Assembly (NCBI GenBank): GCA_964569295.1
Contig: CAZMVU010000031.1
Location: 1 to 32,982 of the forward strand
Origin: CAZMVU01 sp964569295
GTDB taxonomy: Bacteria > Hydrogenedentota > Hydrogenedentia > Hydrogenedentales > JAGMZX01
Length of the DNA: 32,982 bases
Direction: 5' to 3'
Position numbers and translations under genes: made by a program. Under the pieces are notes generated by a model that saw nothing but the letters and a program-made list of their open reading frames with translations, was not told the DNA's origin and searched no databases. Every line of letters starts with the position of its first letter. Position 1 is the first letter of the stretch. Positions 1 to 7,722 of the stretch are shown piece by piece.

Positions 1-127
1 TGGCGCACAAATGGGAGGGCGAGCGTCCCCGCGAGCCGAACAGAAACCGTGGCGCACAAATGGGAGGGCGAGCGTCCCCGCGAGCCGAGTAGAAACCGTG
101 GCGCACAAATGGGAGGGCGAGCCGAAC
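1..127. repeat. 49-bp tandem direct repeat, 2 full copies plus a shortened third
   Basis: Units start at 1, 50 and 99. The first two are 49 bp and differ only around positions 41 and 90-91. The third (about 99-127) lacks 12 bp, which looks like deletion between the two GCGAGC copies inside the unit. The array may continue upstream of the window. An open frame through it has no ribosome binding site or recognisable product and is not called as a gene. From 128 to 274 no gene is seen. Such GGGAGGGCGAGC-type units resemble dispersed intergenic repeats I recall from Planctomycetes/Verrucomicrobia-like genomes; this is memory, not a search result. Confidence 0.85.
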
Positions 128-251
128 GCCGACGTAAGCCCCGACGACAGCGCGCAGGGACCACCGCCCCGGCAGCCACATAGACCGGCAGCAGCCGAGG
201 CGGGACACATGGTCGAATGGGCGCTCTTAAGCCTGGAAGTCCGGGTATAAA

Positions 252-266
252 CGGCCTTTCTGGCCG
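252..266 (-). terminator. weak hairpin after the DUF1573 gene
   Basis: On the minus strand, directly after the stop of the DUF1573 gene, a CGGCC / GGCCG stem with an AGAAA loop is followed by only three T residues. The position suits a terminator, but the stem is only 5 bp and the T tract is poor. Confidence 0.3.
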
Positions 267-274
267 CGCCCCTA

Positions 275-1294
275 TTACTGGGCAGCGGCCTGGGAACGCA
301 CCGGAATTGGACGGAAGGGCACCTTGATCTCCGGCTCACTATCCGAGTTCGTGTGTATGAGCAAGTGCTTGCCCTCGAGCGTGTCGTCGGTGGGTACGTT
401 GTAAAGCTTGACAAGGTAGGAGTCTTGCTGGGGGCGCGGCATAACCTCAACCCCAATGCTCGGCACGGGCGCAATAACCTCCTCGATCTTGAATTCCTCT
501 ATCTGACCGGGGCTTACCCGCACCACGGGGCTGAAGTTACTTCCCGTCTGGTTGGTCTGCCGGAAGGTGACAACACTAGGGCTCACATCGTATGGCCCCA
601 CGCCCATGGCATAAATGTTGATGCGGAACATACTGCGCTTCGGATGGTCCGTCTTGATGACCAGGTTGCCGATCGTGCTGCCCTGGGGAAACTCGCCGCT
701 GGCCGTGGCGGTGATCTCGTAGACCTTGCCCGGCTCGACTTCCTTGAGGGCCGTTTCGACCTGGTCCAGGGTGGTCGAGACCTCGGTAATCTTGAAGGTT
801 CCTTCGTTCGCACGCACCGTGATGGTCTTGGGTTCGATGTCGTCTCCGATGACCTTCCCGAAATTGACCGTGCGCGGCTCGTACATGATGGGGGCCACCG
901 CCGTGCCATCGAACGTGAGGGTGACTTGGGGATCCTCCGGGTCGTTCGATAACACGGTGCAAGTCTTACGCACCTTGCCCTGCCGGTTCTTCAGGCTCAA
1001 GGTGGCGGCGACTTTGATCTCCTTGCCGGGCGCGATGACCTTGTCTTCGTCGCGCAACCGTGGAACAGTGCACCCGCAACTGCACGATACCTTCTCGATC
1101 TCGAGCGGCTCCGTGCCCACATTGCGAATGATGAACTCGGCCTCCACCGATTCCTCATTGTCGACCTCGCCGAATTCATGCTCGGCGTTGGGCACTTCGA
1201 TATCGGGCTGCGCCGCCGCAGGCAACGCCACCACCACAAGGAAGGCCAGGGCAAGGGCCGTAACGCTCCGTCGCACAAATGGGTAATGCTCCAT
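275..1294 (-). CDS. DUF1573 domain protein, exported
   Basis: A 339-residue exported protein. The start at 1294 is chosen because GGAG motifs lie just upstream and a signal peptide follows directly (hydrophobic stretch about residues 11-28, AAAQ cleavage-like site); an open frame reaching back to 1573 would add 93 residues with no family resemblance. Residues about 35-140 carry the DUF1573 pattern: a 'HEFGEV' strand, then 'NVGTEPLEI', then the cysteine cluster CSCGCT (Cys71, Cys73, Cys75). Later parts look like further Ig-type beta-sandwich repeats. DUF1573 domains belong to the ASPM/SPD-2/Hydin-like Ig folds and are common in Bacteroidetes and Planctomycetes-like bacteria. The precise function is unknown; a periplasmic or surface structural role is an inference. 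It is transcribed divergently from the DUF1080 gene at 1668. Confidence 0.85.
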   Translation of the reverse strand: MEHYPFVRRSVTALALAFLVVVALPAAAQPDIEVPNAEHEFGEVDNEESVEAEFIIRNVGTEPLEIEKVSCSCGCTVPRLRDEDKVIAPGKEIKVAATLSLKNRQGKVRKTCTVLSNDPEDPQVTLTFDGTAVAPIMYEPRTVNFGKVIGDDIEPKTITVRANEGTFKITEVSTTLDQVETALKEVEPGKVYEITATASGEFPQGSTIGNLVIKTDHPKRSMFRINIYAMGVGPYDVSPSVVTFRQTNQTGSNFSPVVRVSPGQIEEFKIEEVIAPVPSIGVEVMPRPQQDSYLVKLYNVPTDDTLEGKHLLIHTNSDSEPEIKVPFRPIPVRSQAAAQ

Positions 1295-1667
1295 AATCTC
1301 CGATCTCCTATATATCCTTGCGGCCAAAGCCGCGTTGTCGTTTACCGCTCTGCCGGGGCGGGCATCGCCCATAATGGAAGCCAATCGTGACAGTCCAGCA
1401 TCGGGCCCCGTGCTGCTGCGTTCCTGCGGCCCGTCTTCCAAAACCGGTAGAACCGCACGAAACGGTCCGGCGCCTCGCAGCCCAAAGCTCACGACAGGAT
1501 AGCAAGTTGTCATGAGAATGTGAAACGCACCCGATCCCAGCCGCGTTGACAGCGCCCGCCATGAAGGCCCCATTGCTTTTCAGGCCGGTTCGGGCGTAGA
1601 GTGTGGGGCATATCAAAAACGTTGCGGCACGTCCTGCGTCGCGGGATAGATACACAAGGAGGAAACC
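1295..1667. other. intergenic region between divergent genes
   Basis: This 373-bp gap separates the divergent DUF1573 and DUF1080 genes, so both promoters should lie here. A short inverted repeat GCGGC-CAAA-GCCGC occurs near 1321-1334, close to the DUF1573 start. I see no convincing -35/-10 pair and no coding sequence. Confidence 0.4.
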
Positions 1668-2771
1668 ATGCTTCAAATTCTCAAGGGTGTCACATGTGCG
1701 GTGATGCTGCTCACATTGACAGCGGCCGGCGGCGCCGGCGCGCAGGAAGTCGAAAAGGGGGAATGGATCGACCTGTTCGACGGGGAGACCCTCTTCGGCT
1801 GGACGGTTATGGATGATTCGCAATGGGAAGTGGATGACGGCATTCTCGAGGCAAGTGGCGGCACGGGCGGCTGGCTGGCCAGTTCGGGCCAGTTTATGGA
1901 TTTCGAGCTCGAAGTGGTACTGCGCCTGCGCAAGAAAAACACCACGGGCATCGTTGTGCGATCGCCGCTGGACGGCCACTACTCGGAGAACGACGCTGGG
2001 GTCGTACCGCTTGCCGAGCCGGAAGACAGCGACTCGCCGTGGCGCACGGTGAATGTGACCGCACTGGAGGACACGATCGCCGCGACAGTCGATGGTGAAG
2101 CCGTAGAAGGCCTCAGCAGCGCCAACCGCACGGGCCACATCGGCATTCAATACCATGCATACCGCAACAAGGTCGAGGTGAAGTCGGTGCGGCTGCGCCC
2201 ACTCGTGCTCACCCCCATCTTCGACGGCCAGAGCCTCGATGGCTGGAACATCATTCCCGGGCGTCAATCCAAGTTCAAAGTCGTGGACGGCGCCATCAAC
2301 ATCATCGACGGCAACGGTCAGATCGAAACAGACAACCTCTACAAGAATTTCCTCCTCCAGCTGCGCATCATCTCGAACGGCGAGCACCTCAACAGCGGGG
2401 TGTTCTTCCGCGGGCCGAAGGGCGTGTTCTGGAAGGGCTACGAGTCGCAGGTGCGCAACCAGTGGATGCGCGATGACCGCACCCGTCCGGTCGACTATGG
2501 CACAGGCGGCATCTATGGCGTGCAAGCCGCGCGCAAGGTGGTCGCGAGCGACGGCGAGTGGTTCACCAAGACCATCCTGTGCAACGGCAACCACATAGCC
2601 GTGTGGATCGACGGCTACCTCGCCGCCGACTACATCGACACCCGCGCCCCGGTCGATGACGGCAACGGGAAAGCGGGTTATGTCGCCGGCCCCGGCACCA
2701 TCCACCTCCAGGGCCACGACCCGACAACCGACCTCAGCTTCAAGGACATCAATATCCAGGTCTATCCGTAA
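1668..2771 (+). CDS. double DUF1080 (3-keto-disaccharide hydrolase-type) protein, exported
   Basis: A 367-residue secreted protein with a signal peptide (residues about 1-25, ending GAGAQ) preceded by a strong AGGAGG site. It holds two DUF1080-type concanavalin-like beta-sandwich modules in tandem. Module 1 (about 30-178) begins 'WIDLFDGETLFGWTV'; module 2 (about 182-367) begins 'PIFDGQSLDGWN' and includes 'NSGVFFRGP' and 'GYESQVRN', the most conserved DUF1080 block. Module 1 is more divergent ('TTGIVVRSP' in place of 'NSGVFFR'). Some DUF1080 proteins hydrolyse 3-keto-glycosides made by Gfo/Idh/MocA-type oxidoreductases, one of which is encoded nearby at 5494-6822. Which module is catalytic cannot be read from the sequence; module 1 may be a binding domain. 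A terminator follows. Confidence 0.88.
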   Translation: MLQILKGVTCAVMLLTLTAAGGAGAQEVEKGEWIDLFDGETLFGWTVMDDSQWEVDDGILEASGGTGGWLASSGQFMDFELEVVLRLRKKNTTGIVVRSPLDGHYSENDAGVVPLAEPEDSDSPWRTVNVTALEDTIAATVDGEAVEGLSSANRTGHIGIQYHAYRNKVEVKSVRLRPLVLTPIFDGQSLDGWNIIPGRQSKFKVVDGAINIIDGNGQIETDNLYKNFLLQLRIISNGEHLNSGVFFRGPKGVFWKGYESQVRNQWMRDDRTRPVDYGTGGIYGVQAARKVVASDGEWFTKTILCNGNHIAVWIDGYLAADYIDTRAPVDDGNGKAGYVAGPGTIHLQGHDPTTDLSFKDINIQVYP

Positions 2772-2831
2772 ATCTTCGGTTGTGGCCGGTCTTGTATCTC
2801 CGACCGAGCCACCCTTGGGCCGAAGGCCTCC

Positions 2832-2877
2832 AAAACCTCGGGGCGGCCACCGCACTGGTGACCGCCCCGGTTTTTTT
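2832..2877 (+). terminator. rho-independent terminator, possibly bidirectional
   Basis: A GGGGCGGCCACC arm (2840-2851) pairs with GGTGACCGCCCC with a single mismatch and is followed by seven T residues at 2871-2877. It sits between the convergent DUF1080 and HEAT-repeat genes. An AAAACC run on the 5' side gives a weaker T tract on the minus strand, so it may serve both genes. Confidence 0.75.
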
Positions 2878-2930
2878 GCCTTTGCTATGCCCCGTTTTCA
2901 AGTGGTCCTGTCCCTCCAGCTCCTATCACC

Positions 2931-5474
2931 TCACTCCAGATGCACCGTACAGGTGACATCCTTCATCTCTTGGCCATCCAGCGCGGTGAGGCGTGCGGTC
3001 GCACCCCACGCCCCGCCGTGATTCGTGACCTTCAGCATGAGCGTGTTGGCCCCTTCTTCCAGCGACACGTTCACCTTGTCTTCATCCGGCGTGAGCACGC
3101 GGCCGCTGGGGAAAGTGTAGACCTCCTCGCCATTGAGCCAGACCTTCATGCCATCGTTGCTGCCCAAAAGGAGTTCGGCGTCACGCGCGTCAGGACTGTT
3201 GACGGTCGTCCGGGCATAGACAACAGCCTCGATCGCACCATAGCGCGCGGCGAAATCCAGCACGTACGGCCGGCCGGGCTCGAGTCCCATGGGCATGAGG
3301 CGCCACACCACGCCGGCATCCGCACCGGACTTTTCGGGCGCAAACGCGATGTCCAACATGGCAGCGCCCCGCTTGCCTTCCTCCTGATACGGCCCGGCCA
3401 CACGCCAGGCAGTCAGGTAGCCGCCCAGGGCATTCATTTGCTCGAGGAGGGCTGCCGCCTCTTTCCTGACGGCATCGTCGTCCGAGGCCTGGAACTCCTC
3501 GATGAGCGGCCGCACCTCACCGGGCCGCACGGCATACAAGGTCTTGGCCACATTGAGCTGCGCGCGGAGCACTTCCTGCTCGATCGCCGGGGCCTCTTGC
3601 GCTATGTCTTCGATGATCGTCAGTGCCGCCGGGTGGCCAAGCTCGGACAAGCCGGCAAGGAGATTCTTCTTCGTACGTTCGGTGTCGGCCAACTCGGCGG
3701 CGCGTTCGAACCAGACCTTCCGCACGGCAGGCGCCTGATCCGCGTGGCGGCGCAGAAGCGTGATCGCGGCGTCGAGGGCGGCGTCTTTCGTGCCGGGGCC
3801 GGGGCCGCTTTCTGCAGCGTCAAGCAGTTGCGGTACAGGCGCGGTCCCGGGCCATCCGGCGAGCGCATCGAGTGCCGTCAGACGCACCTCGCGATCCTCC
3901 GCCGCGATATGCTCGCGCAGGAACGTGAGCGACTGCTCATTCGGGATCGCGCCCATGATGCGGATGATGGACAGCCGGGCCGGGCCATCGGCCGCGTCCT
4001 CGACATGTGCGAGCACCCGGGCGCCCCGGGCCGCTTCATCGGGATTCCTGTTGGCGGCCGCGGCAATGGCACGCTCGGCCTTGGTGCGGGCCTCTTCCAC
4101 CTCGATATCGAGCAAACGCGCCATGAGCGCGTCGACTTTTTCATGGCCGGCAAGATTGCGCAGCGTATCCCACGCGGATCCGGCGAGTGCTTCGCAGCCT
4201 GAATCGACCACGGCAAGTATGTCCGCCACCGTATCGGTGGCGCCGCGGCTGCCCAGCGCACGCAAAGCCTGCTCCCCTCTCTCCGGCGCCTCACAGTCGA
4301 TGGCGTCCACCAGCACGCCGTCCACCGCAGGATCAGGCAGGGCGGCCAGCGCATCGCGTGCGGCGCGCTTCACATGCACACCGGCGTTCACGGCGAGATC
4401 GAGCAGCAGGGGCACGGTCCCGGCATCCGCCGTGGCAGGCACGGCCGCAAGAGCGGCGGTCTGTACCGCTTCATTGCCGCTGTTGAGGAGTTCATCGAGA
4501 GTCGCTATGGGGATGGTAACGCCTGCATCGGCAAGAGCGGGCAACACGAGCACTTGTGTTTCCGATTGCATGTCGCCCAGGCGTGCCGCAAAACGCGCCG
4601 GGAGCTCGGTATCTTCCATTTCCCGCAGAAAACTTACGGCCGCGGGCCGCATGACCGGGTCGTCGAAAGCGGCGAGGATACGCTCCTCCGCCAGATCGGG
4701 CTGCACCTTCAGCAGCCCACCCAGGGCGGCCGCACGCACGTGCTCCGGGTACGCCTCGTTGTACAGCATCTGATAAGCCGCCAGGGCCTGCTCATCGGGC
4801 AATACCGGCGCGAGGTAAAGGAGTGCATCGATGGCGGGACCATCGCCCGGCCCGGCGGTTTCCGCGGCCTGGAGCACGGCTTTCCGCGCTGCATCCGCCT
4901 GCGCGTTGCCAACGGCGACCTCAGCGAGTGCCATGAGCGCGGCGGCGCGTACCGAACCGGACCCGGCCTCGGCCATGCCCGTCAGAATCTCGACAGCGCC
5001 CGTGTCGCGGCGGGCACCCAGCGCCTCGATAGCGGCCAACTGCAATGCGCCGCTGCGTTGCGATGCGACGGAACGCAGGGCCTCAGCGGCCTCTTCGGCC
5101 GGATTGCGTTCGAGCGCATCGAGGGCGGCTTCGGCGAGCTTTGGCTGGCCCAGCAGGCTCACCAGCGCGGGCACGCTGGCCGCACCGCCATAGACAGCGA
5201 GTTGGCGGCAAATGAACCGGGCCGCGTCGTCGCTGCAATCGCTTTCGAGCACATCCACCAGGCGTTTCTCGAGCGCCGCGATCTGGTCCTCGTCCTCGTT
5301 GGCAGCCTCGGCTACGGCGTCGCGGATGACCGTAAGCGGAGCGCGGCTTTCGCCGAATTTGTAGGTGGGCAGGTAGTCGAAGGCCTCATCGAGCGTGGGC
5401 GCGGCTTCCTGCGCGAAGCCCCCCGCCGTCAGCAGAAGGGCGGCCACGAATGTGATTGCAAATACTTTGTGCAT
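2931..5474 (-). CDS. secreted HEAT-repeat protein with C-terminal carbohydrate-binding-like domain
   Basis: An 847-residue protein. The start at 5474 has an AGGGGA-type ribosome binding site and opens with a signal peptide (residues about 1-22, GGFAQ); 32 upstream in-frame codons are not signal-like. Residues about 70-690 are a long chain of alpha-helical HEAT/PBS-lyase-type repeats, seen as recurring 'A.eALg' and 'A..aL..l' units. The last 160 residues form a beta-rich module of the type common in Planctomycetes-like secreted proteins: 'WRVAGPY' at its start, then 'LLGSNDGMKVWLNGEEV', 'VNVSLEEGANTLMLKVTN' and 'GWGA/AWGA'-like ends. HEAT repeats usually hold protein-protein contacts; the terminal module suggests sugar or surface binding. 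It follows the Gfo/Idh/MocA gene by 19 bp on the same strand, so the two are likely one transcript. Substrate or partner is unknown. Confidence 0.85.
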   Translation of the reverse strand: MHKVFAITFVAALLLTAGGFAQEAAPTLDEAFDYLPTYKFGESRAPLTVIRDAVAEAANEDEDQIAALEKRLVDVLESDCSDDAARFICRQLAVYGGAASVPALVSLLGQPKLAEAALDALERNPAEEAAEALRSVASQRSGALQLAAIEALGARRDTGAVEILTGMAEAGSGSVRAAALMALAEVAVGNAQADAARKAVLQAAETAGPGDGPAIDALLYLAPVLPDEQALAAYQMLYNEAYPEHVRAAALGGLLKVQPDLAEERILAAFDDPVMRPAAVSFLREMEDTELPARFAARLGDMQSETQVLVLPALADAGVTIPIATLDELLNSGNEAVQTAALAAVPATADAGTVPLLLDLAVNAGVHVKRAARDALAALPDPAVDGVLVDAIDCEAPERGEQALRALGSRGATDTVADILAVVDSGCEALAGSAWDTLRNLAGHEKVDALMARLLDIEVEEARTKAERAIAAAANRNPDEAARGARVLAHVEDAADGPARLSIIRIMGAIPNEQSLTFLREHIAAEDREVRLTALDALAGWPGTAPVPQLLDAAESGPGPGTKDAALDAAITLLRRHADQAPAVRKVWFERAAELADTERTKKNLLAGLSELGHPAALTIIEDIAQEAPAIEQEVLRAQLNVAKTLYAVRPGEVRPLIEEFQASDDDAVRKEAAALLEQMNALGGYLTAWRVAGPYQEEGKRGAAMLDIAFAPEKSGADAGVVWRLMPMGLEPGRPYVLDFAARYGAIEAVVYARTTVNSPDARDAELLLGSNDGMKVWLNGEEVYTFPSGRVLTPDEDKVNVSLEEGANTLMLKVTNHGGAWGATARLTALDGQEMKDVTCTVHLE

Positions 5475-5493
5475 AGTGTGTTTCCCCTTCAGG

Positions 5494-6822
5494 CTATATG
5501 TGCCACGGCGCGCGCATATGCGCCATAAGCATGCGGTTGGCTTCGTCGTCACCGACGAATTGTTCGGCATCCGGGTCCCATTTGAGCCGGCGGCCCAACA
5601 GCATGGCGATGTTCCCGAGCTGGCACATGCTCGCAGAGCGGTGGCCGGCCCATACCGGCGCCATGGGGGTGCCGCGCGTCTTCACATTGTTGACGAAATC
5701 CTTGTGATGGCCGGGGCTGCGGCCGAGTTTGTGTTCATCCGGCCCAATGACCTCCTGCAACAACGCGGGAGAACTGGCCTCGAGGTGGCCGCCGTGGATG
5801 TGGATAAACACCCAGCCCTCGTCCCCCTCGAACTTGATGCCCCGGGGGGTCTGCTGCGCGCAGATCATGTGCACGCCGTTGGCGTAGTTGAACTCGAACT
5901 GGAAATCCATCGCGGTGTTGAACAGGCCGTCCTTCGGAAAATCGCCCCAACCCCAGACTTCCGTCGGGCCCGTCTCATCGGTACCGTTGCCGAGTTGACC
6001 AAGATCGATGATATGCGCGCCGCGGTCGGTGACTTCGCCCCCGCTGTAGTCCAGGATGTAGCGGAAATGGAAGTGGCAACGCTTTTCCGTATAGGGTTCC
6101 CACTGCGCCGGCCCGAGCCACATATCGTAATCGAGCCCATCGGGAACCTCCATGGCCGGCTGGTTGTCGATGGGGCCATGGTTATCGATGGGCAAGTTCA
6201 CGTGGATGGTGTGCAGTTTGCCGATGCGCCCATTGCGCACGAGTTCGCAGGCATAGCGGGCATTGTCCCGGGACCGCTCGTGGCTGCCGGTCTGCAACAC
6301 GCGCCGGTACTTCGTGACCGCGTCGACTACGGCCTTCCCCTCGGCGATCGAGTGGGCCAGCGGCTTCTCGCAGTACATGTCTTTGCCCGCCTTTGCCGCA
6401 GCAAGACTGACAAGACCATGCCAATGGTCCGGTGTCGCGATCATGACCCCGTCGATATCATCGCGCGCGAGCAGCTCGCGGAAGTCGTTGTAGCCGTCAC
6501 AACCCTTGTGCTTGCCATCCGTAACACGTGCATAATGCTCGTTCACGGCATTTTGCGCCGTTTCCCGGTGATCACGATCCACATCGCACACGGCAACCAT
6601 CTGCACCTCGGGGATGCCCAGAAAGCCGCGCATGTTGTGGCTGCCCTGGCCGCCCACGCCGATGCACCCCATGACCACCCGTTCACTGGGCGCGGGACGT
6701 CCGCCGCGGCCGAGCACGGCGGCCGGCACGATATTCGGCAGCACCGCCACCCCGGCGGCACCTGCCCCCGCACGGCGGAGAAAGTCGCGCCGGGTCACTG
6801 CGTTTCGTGTCTTTTCGGGCAT
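5494..6822 (-). CDS. Gfo/Idh/MocA family oxidoreductase, Tat-exported
   Basis: A 442-residue NAD(P)-dependent oxidoreductase. The start at 6822 places an AGAGGAA site upstream and gives a twin-arginine signal (RRDFLRR, residues 11-17, then a hydrophobic stretch ending about residue 38). A Rossmann nucleotide motif GCIGVGGQGSH lies at 52-62. Family hallmarks follow: 'ATPDHWH' and 'CEKPLAHS', the latter with the lysine of the EKP motif, and 'DRGAHIIDLGQL' in the C-terminal domain. Such Tat-targeted members are abundant in Planctomycetes and relatives, where they oxidise sugars or inositols, probably with tightly bound cofactor in the periplasm. The substrate is unknown. It is the first gene of a pair with the HEAT-repeat protein 19 bp downstream, and is divergent from bioY. 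Confidence 0.9.
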   Translation of the reverse strand: MPEKTRNAVTRRDFLRRAGAGAAGVAVLPNIVPAAVLGRGGRPAPSERVVMGCIGVGGQGSHNMRGFLGIPEVQMVAVCDVDRDHRETAQNAVNEHYARVTDGKHKGCDGYNDFRELLARDDIDGVMIATPDHWHGLVSLAAAKAGKDMYCEKPLAHSIAEGKAVVDAVTKYRRVLQTGSHERSRDNARYACELVRNGRIGKLHTIHVNLPIDNHGPIDNQPAMEVPDGLDYDMWLGPAQWEPYTEKRCHFHFRYILDYSGGEVTDRGAHIIDLGQLGNGTDETGPTEVWGWGDFPKDGLFNTAMDFQFEFNYANGVHMICAQQTPRGIKFEGDEGWVFIHIHGGHLEASSPALLQEVIGPDEHKLGRSPGHHKDFVNNVKTRGTPMAPVWAGHRSASMCQLGNIAMLLGRRLKWDPDAEQFVGDDEANRMLMAHMRAPWHI

Positions 6823-6914
6823 AGCATAGTTCCTCTCTATTTGATGGTCCCCTGACCAGATGCTCAGAAGCCGTTTATACTGCGCGAAAACTGTGGGCCG
6901 GTTCAATGGCGCCG

Positions 6915-6943
6915 TTGCATCGTTCACGCCCCTGCGCTATACT
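6915..6943 (+). promoter_or_regulatory. sigma-70 type promoter of bioY
   Basis: TTGCAT (6915-6920) and TATACT (6938-6943) are separated by exactly 17 bp. The expected transcription start (6950-6952) coincides with the bioY ATG at 6952, so the transcript would be leaderless or nearly so. No Shine-Dalgarno site precedes the ATG, which agrees with this. Confidence 0.7.
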
Positions 6944-6951
6944 TTTGGGCA

Positions 6952-7467
6952 ATGAACACGCGTGTTTTGCCCATAGCGCAACCGGCGGCGATCGAACGGC
7001 GTGAACCTGTCTGGCTCAGTGTCATGGCTGTGGCGGGGCTTATGGCCCTTAGCGCGGCCGTAAAACTGCCGCTCCCCTTCTCGCCGGTACCGGTAACGCT
7101 GCAAACCTTCGCCGCCCTCGTGATTGCGTATCTCGTGGGACCACACCGGGCGACAGCCGGTATCGCGGCTTACACCGCTCTGGGCATGGTGGGCGCCCCG
7201 CTGTTCGCCGTGGCGGGCGGCGCTACGGCGGGCTATCTGGCCGCGTTCATCGCGGTGCCTTACGTAGTCACCCGGTTCCGCCGTCCGCTCGTGGGCATGG
7301 TGGCGGCCATGGCCTGCATCTATGCGCTGGGGGCGGGCTGGCTCGTGGCCGCTCTGGGCATGACGCCGGCGCAAGCCTTGGCCTTGGGCATTGTACCCTT
7401 CCTGCCCGGCGATGCACTGAAGCTCACAGCGGCCTATGGCGTGGCACGCCGTTTGCCCCGCCATTAG
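6952..7467 (+). CDS. bioY: BioY, biotin transporter substrate-binding (S) component
   Basis: A 171-residue membrane protein with about six hydrophobic segments. The BioY signature is clear: 'LPLPFSPVPVTLQTFAAL' near residues 39-56, followed by 'LVGPHRATAGIAAYTALGMVGAPLF' spanning the second and third helices, and 'FLPGDALKL' near the C-terminus. BioY is the biotin-specific S component of energy-coupling-factor transporters; it may act with a shared EcfAAT module or alone. No BioM/BioN or other ECF gene is present here, so it stands alone. It is divergent from the Gfo/Idh/MocA gene. The start lacks a ribosome binding site but sits at the predicted transcription start. From 7468 to 7722 I see no gene. 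Confidence 0.92.
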   Translation: MNTRVLPIAQPAAIERREPVWLSVMAVAGLMALSAAVKLPLPFSPVPVTLQTFAALVIAYLVGPHRATAGIAAYTALGMVGAPLFAVAGGATAGYLAAFIAVPYVVTRFRRPLVGMVAAMACIYALGAGWLVAALGMTPAQALALGIVPFLPGDALKLTAAYGVARRLPRH

Positions 7468-7722
7468 CCACGCCCCATGGCAAACAGCCGCTTCGGGCGA
7501 GGTGTCCGCATAAGCCCCCCGCATGTGCCGGGTCAGATCGCCCCGTGATCCAGTACATCGCGGCGAACCACGGCCTGCCACCCACATTGATTCCGGCATG
7601 TTCCATGACGCACCATGATGCGCGAACAAGGGAACGGAAACAGGCACGCATGGCATGCCGCCACCGGTACGCCAAGTGTTGCCGGTATCCCTGCGCACGA
7701 TTAACCGGGCCGGAGCATTCGC

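Noticed and set aside
11..250. 79-codon open frame through the tandem repeat
   Set aside because: It only translates the 49-bp repeat; no ribosome binding site and no recognisable product.
1271..1282. 12-bp match CGCACAAATGGG to the 49-bp repeat (also GGCGCACAAATG near 17620-17631)
   Set aside because: Too short to claim further repeat copies; the first lies within the DUF1573 coding sequence.
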